A stretch of DNA of 64,000 bases, from contig JAWKXO010000001.1 in assembly GCA_041396985.1 (NCBI GenBank), forward strand, positions 744,001-808,000, read 5' to 3'. Positions within the stretch are counted from its first letter, which is position 1; the number at the start of each line of letters is the position of its first letter. The translations under genes were made by a program, and so were the position numbers. The notes beneath the pieces are model-generated. The model was given only the letters and a program-made list of their open reading frames with translations, had not been told where the DNA came from and made no database searches. The DNA is from Emcibacteraceae bacterium. Its GTDB lineage: Bacteria > Pseudomonadota > Alphaproteobacteria > Sphingomonadales > Emcibacteraceae. Positions 25,376-34,867 of this stretch are shown here, one piece after another.

Positions 25376-26824
25376 TCATCGGCAACTATAGCTCCCTCGT
25401 CCGCGTGCGATACATTCAATAACGCCCCCTTGGCGTCTTACGGCGAAGGAAACATCTGTCCCTGATTCATCAAGAACATCCTGTAATTCTTCAACAGAAG
25501 TTATTTCCTTACCATCAATTGATTCGAATATATCGCCTGGACGAAGCACATTCAATCGCCTTACCGGACTTAACCGGTCAATATCAAGAATGATAACGCC
25601 TTTTTCAAACATGCTCACGCCCAATTCATTTGAAAAGGCAGGTGACAGGTTACCAACCTGAATATTTTCAAAGATATTATCCCCCCTAAGAACTGTTATA
25701 TTTCGGGGTGGATCTTCCGGTGCCACTTCCAGCTTAACCTTAACATCACGTGTTTTACCACCATCAAGAACTTTAAGGGTTGTCTCCCCACCGACTTTAC
25801 CAAGCGCTATAAAATATCTAAGCCCCTGAGTATCAAATATTTCTTCACCATCAATGGAAAGAATGACATTTCCTGGTTCAAGTCCCGCACGACCAGCCGG
25901 ACTATCAGGATATACATTATCAACCAGCACACCGCCTGGACGGTCAAGGCCAAGACTTTCAGCAATATCCGCTGAAACCGCCTGTCCGCTTGCGCCAAAC
26001 CAGGGGCGGACAATTTTTCCATCCGTTAAAGCAGCATTTAAAACAAATTCAACCATTCTGACCGGAATGGCAAACCCGATACCATTTGAGCCGCCACTTC
26101 GCGAATATATTGATGTATTAATGCCAACCAGTTTGCCGTCCATACCAACTAGGGCACCACCACTGTTGCCTGGATTTACTGCCGCATCGGTCTGGATAAA
26201 AAACTGATATTCATCATCCCCAACCTGCGTACGGGCCAGTGCGGATACTATCCCACTTGTCACCGACTGGCCAACGCCGAACGGATTTCCAATGGCCAGT
26301 ACCAGATCACCGACCTGAACGTCATCTGAGTCGCTAAATTCAATCACGCTGAGCGGTGCCCCTCTGGGTGTAATTCTTAAGACCGCCAGATCAGCACTTT
26401 CATCTTTCAGGATGACTTCTGCTTCGAATTCCCGTCTGTCTGACAAAGAAACGGTTATTTCATCTGCCCCATCAATAACATGATAATTGGTAACGATCAC
26501 ACCGTCGTTTCTGACAATGACACCTGAACCAAGGGACCTTTCAATCCGTTCTCTTGGTGTCGAGGTTCCACCAAAAAACTGACTGAAAAATGGATCACTT
26601 AAAAAGGGTGACGTCCGGGTCTTGATAACCCGTTTCGTATAAATATTCACAACGGCTGGCGCTACATTATGGACAACCGGGGCGTAGGAAAGTTTCACTT
26701 CAGCTTCCGAAGACGGGACCCGCCTGTTGTTGGCATTCTGCGCTATAGCCGTAGCGTTCAGGAGCACTAATGTTAACGTTAAAAGTGATAAATATCGAAA
26801 TCCATAATTCATCAATTTTTTCAT
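25376..26824 (-). CDS. Deg/HtrA periplasmic serine protease
   Basis: Periplasmic envelope quality-control protease of about 482 residues. The ATG at 26824 has AGGA six bases upstream; a longer frame is not needed. The signal peptide is about residues 1-29 (ending TAIAQ). The trypsin-like domain carries His115 in TNYHVIDGA, Asp145 in SADLAVLRI and Ser221 in GNSGGALV. Two PDZ domains follow (about 270-365 and 375-475), the second ending with a Cys-containing tail GRGSYSCR. Domain order matches DegP/DegQ (MucD). The regulator is unknown. Confidence 0.93.
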   Translation of the reverse strand: MKKLMNYGFRYLSLLTLTLVLLNATAIAQNANNRRVPSSEAEVKLSYAPVVHNVAPAVVNIYTKRVIKTRTSPFLSDPFFSQFFGGTSTPRERIERSLGSGVIVRNDGVIVTNYHVIDGADEITVSLSDRREFEAEVILKDESADLAVLRITPRGAPLSVIEFSDSDDVQVGDLVLAIGNPFGVGQSVTSGIVSALARTQVGDDEYQFFIQTDAAVNPGNSGGALVGMDGKLVGINTSIYSRSGGSNGIGFAIPVRMVEFVLNAALTDGKIVRPWFGASGQAVSADIAESLGLDRPGGVLVDNVYPDSPAGRAGLEPGNVILSIDGEEIFDTQGLRYFIALGKVGGETTLKVLDGGKTRDVKVKLEVAPEDPPRNITVLRGDNIFENIQVGNLSPAFSNELGVSMFEKGVIILDIDRLSPVRRLNVLRPGDIFESIDGKEITSVEELQDVLDESGTDVSFAVRRQGGVIECIARGRGSYSCR

Positions 26825-26906
26825 AACCGGTCCTATTACTGTATTAAATAACATCCTGTTATATATTCTTTATAAGTGGCAAAATTATGTGCTTTTTAAA
26901 AGCAAA

Positions 26907-26943
26907 AAATAAAAAAGGCAGTTTTTATAAAACTGCCTTTTCC
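26907..26943 (-). terminator. Rho-independent terminator after fba
   Basis: Stem AAAAGGCAGTTTT / AAAACTGCCTTTT with a three-base loop and, on the minus strand, a T-run immediately after the stem. It lies 15 bases downstream of the fba stop and separates it from the deg gene. Confidence 0.85.
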
Positions 26944-26957
26944 GGATTTTCTTTCAG

Positions 26958-28025
26958 CTATTTTGCCAATGACCGTCCAGCTGATCCAAGGTCTTCGAAC
27001 GCTTCATCAAGACGAGCGACAAAGGACTGCTCCCCTGCTCTGAGCCATTTACGAGGATCATAAAATTTCTTTAGCGGTGTACCGTCATCCGGATCAATCT
27101 GAAATTTGAAGGCATTTCCATGCTCGTCAACATATTTTCCAACACCGTTGGCAAAGGCAAATTGGGTATCGGTATCGATATTCATTTTAAAGACACCATA
27201 TGAAATTGCTTCCGCAATCTTGTCTTTTTCAGAACCCGACCCACCATGAAAAACGAGGTTTAGTGGCTTACTTCCAGTGCTATGGGTTTTGCTGACCAGT
27301 GCCTGACTGTTTTTAAGTATTTCCGGACGAAGCTTCACATTGCCCGGTTTATAAACCCCATGCACATTGCCAAAGGAGGCCGCCACAGAAAAATGACCTA
27401 TTGGTGTCAAAAGATCGTAAGCTTTAAGCACATCTTCCGGCTGCGTATATAAATGCGAGCTGTCTGCCCCTTCTTCAATATCATGGCCAACGCCGTCTTC
27501 TTCACCGCCGGTAATTCCCAGTTCAATTTCCAGGCTCATATTGATTTTTGACATACGCTCAAGCATACGGGCACATTCGTTCAAATTTTCGTCAATGGCC
27601 TCTTCTGACAGATCAAGCATATGCGAGCTATAGAGGGCCTTCCCATGCTGCTTATAATAATGTTCGGAATGATCAACAAGAGCATCAACCCATGGAACCA
27701 GTTTACGGTTAGCATGGTCAGTGTGAAGAACAACACAAACTCCATAATGTTCCGCAAGCAAATGCACATGCTGCGCTGCAGAAACGGCACCAAGTACTTT
27801 TGCCTGAAAAGTATCTTCCATTCCCTGACCCGCATAAAACTGACTTCCGCCATTTGACAACTGGATTATGACATCGCTCTTATTTTTTGCGGCCGCTTCC
27901 ATCACTGCATTGACAGAATTGGTCCCCACGCAATTTACAGCCGCCAGTGCGTAACCACCTTCTTTACATGCATTTACGAGCTCAATATATTCATCGCCGC
28001 AAACTACGCCTGGTTTTAGTGCCAT
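26958..28025 (-). CDS. fba: Class II fructose-bisphosphate aldolase
   Basis: Zinc-dependent aldolase of glycolysis and gluconeogenesis, cleaving fructose 1,6-bisphosphate to DHAP and glyceraldehyde 3-phosphate. The 355-residue length fits the FbaA (class IIA) branch. Metal ligands appear in VVLHTDHANRK and FGNVHGVYKPG, substrate-binding in VFHGGSGS and NIDTDTQ, and the ELGITGGEEDGV segment carries the conserved Glu. AAGGA lies nine bases upstream of the ATG. The gene is monocistronic: terminators lie on both sides. Confidence 0.95.
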   Translation of the reverse strand: MALKPGVVCGDEYIELVNACKEGGYALAAVNCVGTNSVNAVMEAAAKNKSDVIIQLSNGGSQFYAGQGMEDTFQAKVLGAVSAAQHVHLLAEHYGVCVVLHTDHANRKLVPWVDALVDHSEHYYKQHGKALYSSHMLDLSEEAIDENLNECARMLERMSKINMSLEIELGITGGEEDGVGHDIEEGADSSHLYTQPEDVLKAYDLLTPIGHFSVAASFGNVHGVYKPGNVKLRPEILKNSQALVSKTHSTGSKPLNLVFHGGSGSEKDKIAEAISYGVFKMNIDTDTQFAFANGVGKYVDEHGNAFKFQIDPDDGTPLKKFYDPRKWLRAGEQSFVARLDEAFEDLGSAGRSLAK

Positions 28026-28124
28026 TTTATTTTTTCCTTTTTAATGATTTTTCTATTCTTTATTTATAGGATTTTATACTATCAGTCGCAAGCGCAACCG
28101 GAAAATTCAACAAAAAATTCAAAT

Positions 28125-28156
28125 AAAAAAAGCAGCTCTAAAAGCTGCTTTTTTAA
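28125..28156 (-). terminator. Rho-independent terminator of the rpsM-rplQ operon
   Basis: Stem AAAAAAAGCAGCT / AGCTGCTTTTTT with a five-base loop, about 23 bases after the rplQ stop. Both strands carry A/T tails, so it could terminate in either direction, but only the minus strand has an upstream operon. Confidence 0.88.
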
Positions 28157-28178
28157 AAATAACATTTTGTTGCTTTGC

Positions 28179-28607
28179 TTAAGCGACTGCTTCTTCTTCA
28201 ATATCATCAAAGACAGGACCGCTATTTAGGCCTTTTGCAGACTCATCACGGTCAACAAACTCAATAACAGCAACCGGGGCGGCATCGCCATGACGGAAAC
28301 CAGCTTTAAGCACGCGTGTATAACCACCATTGCGTTCTTTATAACGATCAGCAAGTACATCGAACAGTTTTTGGACGATTTCCTTATCAGACGCAGGCAG
28401 TTTTGAAATTGCCTGACGACGTGCATGAAGTGATCCGCGTTTACCCAAAGTGATAAGACGTTCGACAATCGGACGAAGTTCTTTTGCTTTAGGAAGCGTT
28501 GTTATAATTTGCTCATGCTTAATCAGCGCTGAAGCCATATTGGCAAACATTGCTTTACGATGGCTACTAGTTTTATTAAGCTTACGCCCAGCTTTACGAT
28601 GGCGCAT
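28179..28607 (-). CDS. rplQ: 50S ribosomal protein L17
   Basis: Large-subunit protein near the exit-tunnel opening. The 142-residue sequence starts MRHRKAGRKLNKTSSHRKAM, the invariant L17 N-terminus, and has the family core LGKRGSLHARRQA and RNGGYTRVLKAGFRHGDAA. A 20-residue acidic C-terminal tail is present, as in many alphaproteobacteria. It is the last gene of the rpsM-rpsK-rpoA-rplQ operon. Confidence 0.98.
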   Translation of the reverse strand: MRHRKAGRKLNKTSSHRKAMFANMASALIKHEQIITTLPKAKELRPIVERLITLGKRGSLHARRQAISKLPASDKEIVQKLFDVLADRYKERNGGYTRVLKAGFRHGDAAPVAVIEFVDRDESAKGLNSGPVFDDIEEEAVA

Positions 28608-28657
28608 ATCTTTTACTCCTTGAGGGGGTATCCGTTACCGGACCCGGGCCCATTAAA

Positions 28658-29680
28658 TTAAAATTCCTGTTCCAGTTTCTTTACAAGCTCTTCGATATTC
28701 TCTGGTGGCCATCCCGGATTTTCCATACCAAGACGAAGCCCCATTGAAGAGAGAACTTCTTTAATTTCATTCAGTGATTTACGACCGAAGTTCGGTGTAC
28801 GAAGCATTTCTGCCTCTGTCTTACGAACCAGATCACCAATATAAACGATGTTATCGTTTTTAAGGCAGTTTGCTGAACGGACACTAAGTTCAAGTTCATC
28901 AACACGGCGAAGAAGGTTACGGTTGAAATCAGGCTCATCTGATTCCTTATCCGCTGCCAGATCTTCAGGTTCTTCAAAATTGATAAATGTCTGAAGCTGA
29001 TCCTGTAAGATACGGGCGGCATACGCAATCGCATCTTCCGGGGTAACCGTACCATCAGTTTCAATATCCATTGTCAGTTTATCATAATCAAGAATCTGAC
29101 CTTCACGAGTGTTATCCACCTTATAGCTAACACGGGTCACAGGGCTGAACAGGCTGTCCACCGGGATTAGGCCAATTGGCGCATCATCCGCACGGTTTTT
29201 AACAGCTGCAACATATCCTTTGCCTGTGTTAACGGTAAGCTCCATACGAAGATCAGCACCATCATCCAGATTACAGATAACCAGGTCCGGATTATGAATG
29301 TTAATGCCTGTTACTTCATCAATCTGTCCGGCAGTTACTTCACCCGGGCCAGATGCCTTAAGGATCAGGCGGCGTGGACCTTCAATTTCACCATCCATGC
29401 TAACGGCCAGCTTTTTGATGTTCAGAATAATATCTGTTACATCTTCGCGGACACCTGCGATTGATGAAAATTCATGAAGTACATTATCAATATGTACTGA
29501 AGTGACTGCAGCACCCTGTAGTGAAGAAAGGAGCACACGACGCAGTGCATTTCCAAGAGTCATGCCAAAACCGCGCTCTAACGGCTCTGCAATTACTCTT
29601 GCTTTTCTTCTTTCAGCACCCTTTTGAATAATTTCAAGGGTTGTCGGTTTTATTAGCTCTTGCCAGTTATTTTGGATCAC
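28658..29680 (-). CDS. rpoA: RNA polymerase alpha subunit
   Basis: Scaffold subunit of RNA polymerase, 340 residues. The N-terminal assembly domain includes GFGMTLGNALRRVLLSSL and the dimerisation core. A linker (about 238-258) leads to the C-terminal domain, with ELSVRSANCLKNDNI and RTPNFGRKSLNEIKEVL, which binds UP elements and activators. It sits between rpsK and rplQ, the canonical order. No anomalies are seen. Confidence 0.98.
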   Translation of the reverse strand: MIQNNWQELIKPTTLEIIQKGAERRKARVIAEPLERGFGMTLGNALRRVLLSSLQGAAVTSVHIDNVLHEFSSIAGVREDVTDIILNIKKLAVSMDGEIEGPRRLILKASGPGEVTAGQIDEVTGINIHNPDLVICNLDDGADLRMELTVNTGKGYVAAVKNRADDAPIGLIPVDSLFSPVTRVSYKVDNTREGQILDYDKLTMDIETDGTVTPEDAIAYAARILQDQLQTFINFEEPEDLAADKESDEPDFNRNLLRRVDELELSVRSANCLKNDNIVYIGDLVRKTEAEMLRTPNFGRKSLNEIKEVLSSMGLRLGMENPGWPPENIEELVKKLEQEF

Positions 29681-29757
29681 GGTTAAATCCTTATCTATTT
29701 AGGTCAGGCTTAATATCAATAGCGTATTTAGCAAATATGCTGAACACGCTACAATTG

Positions 29758-30144
29758 TTATACTCTACGGCGTTTCGGCGCACGGCATCCATTATGCGGG
29801 ATAGGCGTTACGTCACGAATCGAAGTAATGGTAATTCCAAGTGCCATCAAAGCACGCAGTGCCGATTCGCGACCTGAACCAGGTCCCTTTACTTCGACTT
29901 CCAGTGTTTTGATGCCATGTTCCATTGCTTTTCTACCAGCATCTTCACCTGCGATCTGTGCCGCATATGGTGTCGATTTACGGGAGCCTTTGAAGCCCAT
30001 TGCACCGGCAGTTGACCAGGAAATTGTATTTCCCTGTGCATCAGCAATTGTAATAATGGTATTGTTGAATGTGCTGTTCACATGTGCAACACCATTGGTG
30101 ATGTTTTTGCGTTCTCTACGCTTTAAACGTTTTTCAGTAGCCAT
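29758..30144 (-). CDS. rpsK: 30S ribosomal protein S11
   Basis: Platform protein of the small subunit. The 128 residues include GVAHVNSTFNNTIITI, GFKGSRKSTPYAAQ and the C-terminal DVTPIPHNGCRAPKRRRV, all typical S11 segments. It follows rpsM by 11 bases. rpsD, which lies after rpsK in enterobacteria, is absent here, as is usual in alphaproteobacteria. Confidence 0.98.
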   Translation of the reverse strand: MATEKRLKRRERKNITNGVAHVNSTFNNTIITIADAQGNTISWSTAGAMGFKGSRKSTPYAAQIAGEDAGRKAMEHGIKTLEVEVKGPGSGRESALRALMALGITITSIRDVTPIPHNGCRAPKRRRV

Positions 30145-30155
30145 AGTCTTATTTC

Positions 30156-30524
30156 CTATTTCTTCTTACCGGCAATAGCAACAGCCTTACCTTTACGGGT
30201 ACGGGCATTGGTGCTAGTGCGTTGACCACGAACAGGTAATCTCTTCCGATGGCGCAGGCCACGATAGGTTCCCAGGTCAAGCAAACGTTTAATATTCATG
30301 GCGACTTCACGACGACGGTCGCCTTCCACCAAATATTCGGCATCAATCGTTTCGCGGATTTTAATCACTTCCGCATCACTAAGATCCGACACACGTCGCT
30401 CCGGTGTGATACCATTTTTTTTACAAATTTCTTTCGCAGAAGTAAGCCCTATACCATGAATATAGGTCAATGCGACTTCCACCCTTTTTGCGGTGGGTAT
30501 ATTAACGCCAGAAATACGCGCCAC
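30156..30524 (-). CDS. rpsM: 30S ribosomal protein S13
   Basis: Head protein contacting the P-site tRNA and L5. The 122-residue sequence opens MARISGVNIPTAKRVEVALTY-type and contains the helix-hairpin-helix AKEICKKNG region and the C-terminal GLRHRKRLPVRGQRT tail. It is the first gene of the alpha operon and has its own promoter about 80 bases upstream. Confidence 0.98.
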   Translation of the reverse strand: MARISGVNIPTAKRVEVALTYIHGIGLTSAKEICKKNGITPERRVSDLSDAEVIKIRETIDAEYLVEGDRRREVAMNIKRLLDLGTYRGLRHRKRLPVRGQRTSTNARTRKGKAVAIAGKKK

Positions 30525-30602
30525 GATCGTTTCTCCCGATCTAAAAATTCAAACAATTCAGCAAAATCCATCACGCTATAAAGCATGATATGAAGTTGCG
30601 CG

Positions 30603-30630
30603 ATTATAGGTATTAAGTTCACTTAGTCAA
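30603..30630 (-). promoter_or_regulatory. Sigma-70 promoter for rpsM-rpsK-rpoA-rplQ
   Basis: On the minus strand TTGACT (30625-30630) and a perfect TATAAT (30603-30608) are separated by 16 bases, in the 156-bp gap between adk and rpsM. Transcription would start near 30596, leaving a leader of about 70 bases. Confidence 0.8.
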
Positions 30631-30680
30631 CCTCTGAAGAAAAGCTTTTTAAAAAAAGTTTTTCAACCTAGATACAAGGC

Positions 30681-31334
30681 TTAAGACAAGCTACCTAATA
30701 CTTCATTTATTTGGGCGGTAACATCATCGATATCAGCCATCCCGTCCACCACTTTCAGAATACCTTTTGCTTTATAATAAGGAAGCAAAGGAGCAGTCTG
30801 AGCATGGTATGCTTCCAGACGTGACGAAACGGTTTCCCGATTATCATCCGCCCGGCGTTTGAAATTCGTAGAGCCACAGTTGTCGCAGACGCCATCAACT
30901 TTGGGCTTAAGGTTTACATCATGATATCCCTGATTACAGTTTGCACATGTATAACGACCTGTAATCCGGTCTACCAAAGCCGCATCATCAACCTTCATCT
31001 CGATGACAACATCAAGTTTCAGATCTTTACGAGCGAGCATATTATCGAGCGCTTCCGCCTGTGCAACGGTCCGTGGAAAACCATCAAGCAGGAAACCATT
31101 CCTGCAATCGTCTTCATCAATACGGTCCGCGATAATTCCAATAACAATTTCGTCAGTTACGAGTTTTCCGGCATCCATAAATGCCTTCGCTTTTTTGCCG
31201 ACTTCCGTCCCGGCAGCAACAGCGGCTCTAAGCATATCTCCGGTGGAGAGCTGAACCAACCCTTGCGTTGCTTCTATTCTTTGTGCCTGTGTCCCCTTAC
31301 CTGCACCTGGAGGGCCGAGTAAAATAATGATCAT
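30681..31334 (-). CDS. adk: Adenylate kinase
   Basis: Catalyses 2 ADP = ATP + AMP. The 217-residue enzyme has the P-loop GPPGAGKGTQ, the AMP-binding LSTGDMLR and GFPRTVAQ segments, and a long lid. The lid has a four-cysteine zinc site: CANC then CDNC in the insertion between RITGRYTC and NFKRRADD. Zn-lid adk between secY and rpsM is common in bacteria. The ATG overlaps the secY stop by four bases. Confidence 0.97.
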   Translation of the reverse strand: MIIILLGPPGAGKGTQAQRIEATQGLVQLSTGDMLRAAVAAGTEVGKKAKAFMDAGKLVTDEIVIGIIADRIDEDDCRNGFLLDGFPRTVAQAEALDNMLARKDLKLDVVIEMKVDDAALVDRITGRYTCANCNQGYHDVNLKPKVDGVCDNCGSTNFKRRADDNRETVSSRLEAYHAQTAPLLPYYKAKGILKVVDGMADIDDVTAQINEVLGSLS

Positions 31335-32668
31335 CTGCGACGTCTCTTTCCACCACGAAGTTTAGATTTTTTCATCAGGCCTTCGTATTGATGGGCCATG
31401 AGGTGGCTATGTATTTGTCCAACAGTGTCCATTGTCACATTGACAACGATCAACAGCGATGTACCACCAAAATAAAATGGTATTGCGTACTGTGCTTTTA
31501 GAATTTCCGGCAGTAAGCACACCAGACAAAGATAGGCAGAGCCGACCACAGTCAGTCGTGTCAAAATATAATCAAGATACCTGGCTGTATTTTTCCCCGG
31601 ACGAATTCCAGGAATAAATCCACCATATTTTTTTAGATTTTCAGATGTTTCCTCAGGGTTAAAGACAAGCGCAGTATAGAAGAAACAGAAAAACACGATA
31701 CCCGCAACATAAAGGATCATATATAGTGGCTGCCCAGGACCCAACAATGATGTAAGCGTTGTCACCCACTCAGGACTATCAGCAGACGCAAATCCGGCAA
31801 GCGACATTGGCATCAGAAGTAGTGAAGAAGCAAAAATTGGTGGAATTACACCAGCAGTATTAAGCTTGAGCGGCATATGGGACTGTTCACCCTGACTCAT
31901 GCCGTTTGCCTGTTGTCTTTTCGGATATTGGATCAGCACCCGACGCTGGGCCCGTTCGACGAACACAATCAACGCGATCACACCAATAACCATCGCTATC
32001 ATAAATACAATGAAGATCGGGCCGCCCAGGGTGCCTTTTGAACTCATATCCAGAGTATTGGCAATAGCAACAGGCAGACGTGCCACAATACCGGCAAAAA
32101 TAATCAGTGAAATACCATTACCGACACCGCGCGATGTAATCTGTTCCCCCAGCCATACCAGAAACAGGGTGCCGCCAGTCAGCGTAACCACCGTCGTCAT
32201 TCTGAAGAACATGCCCGGTTCTGTCGCAATATTTTGTTCCAGTCCCGTTGCGATCGCATAAGCCTGTACCAGACAAAGAACCACAGTACCATAGCGGGTA
32301 AACTGGTTAATTTTGCGACGGCCGGCCTCGCCTTCTTTCTTGAGCTCTTTAAGATTCGTACTCATCGATGTCATAAGCTGCATAATAATCGATGAGGAAA
32401 TATAAGGCATAATACCAAGGGCAATAATACTCATACGCTGAATTGCGCCACCATTAAACAAATCCAGCATTCCAAGAATACCTTGCTGATTTTGCTCAAA
32501 CATTTGATTTAAGGCAACAGGATCAATCCCCGGCAACGGCAGATAAGTCGCCAGACGGTAAACCATAAGCGCAATCAGCGTAAACCAAATGCGCTTTTTA
32601 AGCTCTGTCGCCTTTGAAAAAGCGCCAAAGTTTAAATTTCCCGCTAACTGTTCTGCCGCTGATGCCAT
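31331..32668 (-). CDS. secY: Protein translocase subunit SecY
   Basis: Channel-forming subunit of the SecYEG translocon, 445 residues with ten membrane helices. Diagnostic parts are LPLPGIDP after the first helix, the plug region LDLFNGGAIQRMSI, IMPYISSSIIMQLM, the cytoplasmic loop ending RPGKNT, and the basic C-terminal tail SKLRGGKRRRR. It is downstream of rplO, the standard spc-operon position. rpmJ (L36) is not found after it. Confidence 0.98.
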   Translation of the reverse strand: MASAAEQLAGNLNFGAFSKATELKKRIWFTLIALMVYRLATYLPLPGIDPVALNQMFEQNQQGILGMLDLFNGGAIQRMSIIALGIMPYISSSIIMQLMTSMSTNLKELKKEGEAGRRKINQFTRYGTVVLCLVQAYAIATGLEQNIATEPGMFFRMTTVVTLTGGTLFLVWLGEQITSRGVGNGISLIIFAGIVARLPVAIANTLDMSSKGTLGGPIFIVFMIAMVIGVIALIVFVERAQRRVLIQYPKRQQANGMSQGEQSHMPLKLNTAGVIPPIFASSLLLMPMSLAGFASADSPEWVTTLTSLLGPGQPLYMILYVAGIVFFCFFYTALVFNPEETSENLKKYGGFIPGIRPGKNTARYLDYILTRLTVVGSAYLCLVCLLPEILKAQYAIPFYFGGTSLLIVVNVTMDTVGQIHSHLMAHQYEGLMKKSKLRGGKRRRR

Positions 32669-32711
32669 TGTTTAATCCCTATGCCTTAATATCAATTACT
32701 TCTATTTAAGA

Positions 32712-33191
32712 TCAAGATGCTGCAGTTTCAACCTTAGCCGGCACAGATACTGTACCGCCCGCTTTTTCAACAGCAGCAATAGCAGCCGCAGAAGCACCGG
32801 ATACTTCGATGTTTACTTTAGCTTTAATTTCACCTTTTGCAAGAAGACGGATACCATCTTTAACACTATTAACAACGCCAGCTGCTTTGAGCACGTCTAC
32901 TGTTATAGGCTTTTTCGCATCAATTTTCTTGGCATCAATTGCTTCCTGTAAACGACCAATGTTCAAAGCAACAAAAGATTTTGAATTGATATTGTTAAAT
33001 CCACGCTTTGGAAGACGCATATGAAGTGGCATCTGTCCGCCTTCGAAGCCTTTAATGGCTACGCCGGAACGTGACTTCTGACCTTTAACACCTCGTCCAC
33101 CCGTTTTACCTGTTCCTGAGCCGATGCCGCGACCAACGCGTTTTCTCGGCTTGGTTGAGCCAGGTTTATTTGCAAGTTCATTAAGTTTCAT
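32712..33191 (-). CDS. rplO: 50S ribosomal protein L15
   Basis: The 159-residue protein has the glycine-rich N-terminus KRVGRGIGSGTGKTGGRGVKG and the GFEGGQMPLHMRLPKRGF core that define L15. The C-terminal part is alanine-rich and slightly longer than in E. coli. It lies between rpmD and secY in the spc operon. Confidence 0.97.
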   Translation of the reverse strand: MKLNELANKPGSTKPRKRVGRGIGSGTGKTGGRGVKGQKSRSGVAIKGFEGGQMPLHMRLPKRGFNNINSKSFVALNIGRLQEAIDAKKIDAKKPITVDVLKAAGVVNSVKDGIRLLAKGEIKAKVNIEVSGASAAAIAAVEKAGGTVSVPAKVETAAS

Positions 33192-33199
33192 AATTCCAC

Positions 33200-33385
33200 C
33201 TATTCACCTTCAACTTTGACCATATGGTGAACCTTGCGGATCATCCCGCGCACTGCCGGAGTATCCTCTAGCTCGCGTGTCCGGTGCATTTTATTTAAAC
33301 CAAGACCAATGAGCGTTGCTCTCTGATCTTCTGTGCGACGGATCGGGCTACCGATTTGAGTCACTTTTATTGTTTTCTTCGCCAT
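33200..33385 (-). CDS. rpmD: 50S ribosomal protein L30
   Basis: A 61-residue protein with the family pattern IKVTQIGSPIRR, ATLIGLGLNKMHR and the RGMIRKVHHMVKVE C-terminus. It sits between rpsE and rplO with short spacers, as in most bacteria. Confidence 0.96.
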   Translation of the reverse strand: MAKKTIKVTQIGSPIRRTEDQRATLIGLGLNKMHRTRELEDTPAVRGMIRKVHHMVKVEGE

Positions 33386-33390
33386 CTAAT

Positions 33391-33945
33391 TTACTCCGTT
33401 GCTTCGGCAGCATCAGCTTTACGGTCACCACGACGGGCAACAATATCACTTACTTTTTTACTGCGACGAGAGGCCACCATACGTGGTGACACCTGATTAG
33501 TCAGTGCATTAAATGTTCCGCGAACCATGTTATAAGGGTTTGACGTTCCAAGTGATTTAGTCACAACGTCATGGACGCCAAGTGCTTCGAACACAGCACG
33601 CATCGGACCACCTGCGATGATTCCGGTACCTGGCTGTGCTGAGCGGATAACCACCCGGCCTGCTCCATGGCGACCTTCAACATCATGATGAAGCGTACGT
33701 CCTTCACGAAGCGGAACACGAATCATGTTCTTTTTAGCGGCTTCCGTTGCTTTACGGATCGCTTCCGGAACTTCACGTGCCTTACCCTTACCAAAACCAA
33801 CACGGCCTTTCTGATCTCCCACAACAACGAGTGCTGCGAAACCGAAACGACGGCCACCTTTAACAACTTTGGCAACGCGGTTAATGTGAACGAGCTTTTC
33901 AGTTAGTTCACTTTCCTGACGAGGTTCTCTTTCTGCTCTAGCCAT
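33391..33945 (-). CDS. rpsE: 30S ribosomal protein S5
   Basis: Small-subunit body protein involved in decoding accuracy. The 184-residue protein has the double-stranded-RNA-binding N-domain (VHINRVAKVVKGGRRFGF) and the S5 C-domain with GTGIIAGGPMRAVFEALGV. A short charged N-terminus precedes the first domain and a basic/acidic tail follows. It is in the spc operon after rplR. Confidence 0.97.
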   Translation of the reverse strand: MARAEREPRQESELTEKLVHINRVAKVVKGGRRFGFAALVVVGDQKGRVGFGKGKAREVPEAIRKATEAAKKNMIRVPLREGRTLHHDVEGRHGAGRVVIRSAQPGTGIIAGGPMRAVFEALGVHDVVTKSLGTSNPYNMVRGTFNALTNQVSPRMVASRRSKKVSDIVARRGDRKADAAEATE

Positions 33946-33955
33946 AATCTTTTCC

Positions 33956-34315
33956 TTAGAAACTCAAACCGGCTTCACGGGCAGCATCAGCAAGTGCTTT
34001 AACACGACCATGGTATAAGAAACCACCACGATCAAAAACAACCTGTTCGATACCGGCCTTTTTAGCACGGTCTGCTATTAATTTACCTACGGCTGCAGCA
34101 GCCTCTGAATTGCTTCCCACTTTAAGGCCCTTAAGGTCACCATCAAGTGTTGAAGCAGCAACAATAGTCGCACCTTTCTGATCATCAATAACCTGTGCAT
34201 AGATATGCTGGTTGGTACGGTGAATAGAAAGGCGTGGACGGCCATTTGCTACTTTGCGCAGACTGGTCCGCACACGTGTACGGCGACGCTCAAATAATTT
34301 TTTACCATTTTGCAT
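33956..34315 (-). CDS. rplR: 50S ribosomal protein L18
   Basis: 5S-rRNA-binding protein of about 119 residues. Family segments are RRTRVRTSLRK, RLSIHRTNQHIYAQVIDD and FDRGGFLYHGRVKALADAARE. The ATG at 34315 is preferred over the upstream GTG, since AGGTGG lies five bases before it. It is between rplF and rpsE. Confidence 0.97.
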   Translation of the reverse strand: MQNGKKLFERRRTRVRTSLRKVANGRPRLSIHRTNQHIYAQVIDDQKGATIVAASTLDGDLKGLKVGSNSEAAAAVGKLIADRAKKAGIEQVVFDRGGFLYHGRVKALADAAREAGLSF

Positions 34316-34324
34316 AACGACCAC

Positions 34325-34858
34325 CTATTTCTTCTTGCCTTCTTTACGGAAGATATATTCGTCGCTGTATTTAACACCCTTACCTTTATAAGGTTCAGGC
34401 TTACGAAACTCACGAATTTCCGCCGCAACTTGGCCAACTTTTTGTTTATCAATACCAGATACAATAATTGTGGTCTGGTTCGGACAGTTTACTTCCACGC
34501 CTTCAGCAACTTCATAAAGAATATCATGTGAATATCCGAGTTGAAGATTCACATTTCTGCCTTGCATTTGAGCGCGATAACCAACGCCGTTAAGCTCAAG
34601 AGTTTTAGAAAACCCATTTGTAACGCCTTCTACAAGGTTGCTTACAAGCGTACGCTGCATTCCCCACATAGAACGAGCACGTTTACTCTCACCACGTGGC
34701 ATAACTGACACTTCGCCATTTTCCAGTTTCACATCGACTTCATTAACAAAAGACATGTTAAGCGAACCTTTAGGACCTTTGATAGTCAAAATTCCATCAT
34801 TAAGATTTGCTTCAACTCCTGCTGGAATTTGTACAGCTTTTTTACCAATTCGAGACAT
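34325..34858 (-). CDS. rplF: 50S ribosomal protein L6
   Basis: The 177-residue protein consists of two related domains. The start MSRIGKKAVQIPAGV, the NGVGYRAQMQGR turn and the C-terminal IREFRKPEPYKGKGVKY are the L6 hallmarks. It binds near the sarcin-ricin loop and the factor-binding site. Its position after rpsH is standard. Confidence 0.98.
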   Translation of the reverse strand: MSRIGKKAVQIPAGVEANLNDGILTIKGPKGSLNMSFVNEVDVKLENGEVSVMPRGESKRARSMWGMQRTLVSNLVEGVTNGFSKTLELNGVGYRAQMQGRNVNLQLGYSHDILYEVAEGVEVNCPNQTTIIVSGIDKQKVGQVAAEIREFRKPEPYKGKGVKYSDEYIFRKEGKKK

Positions 34859-34867
34859 AATATTCTC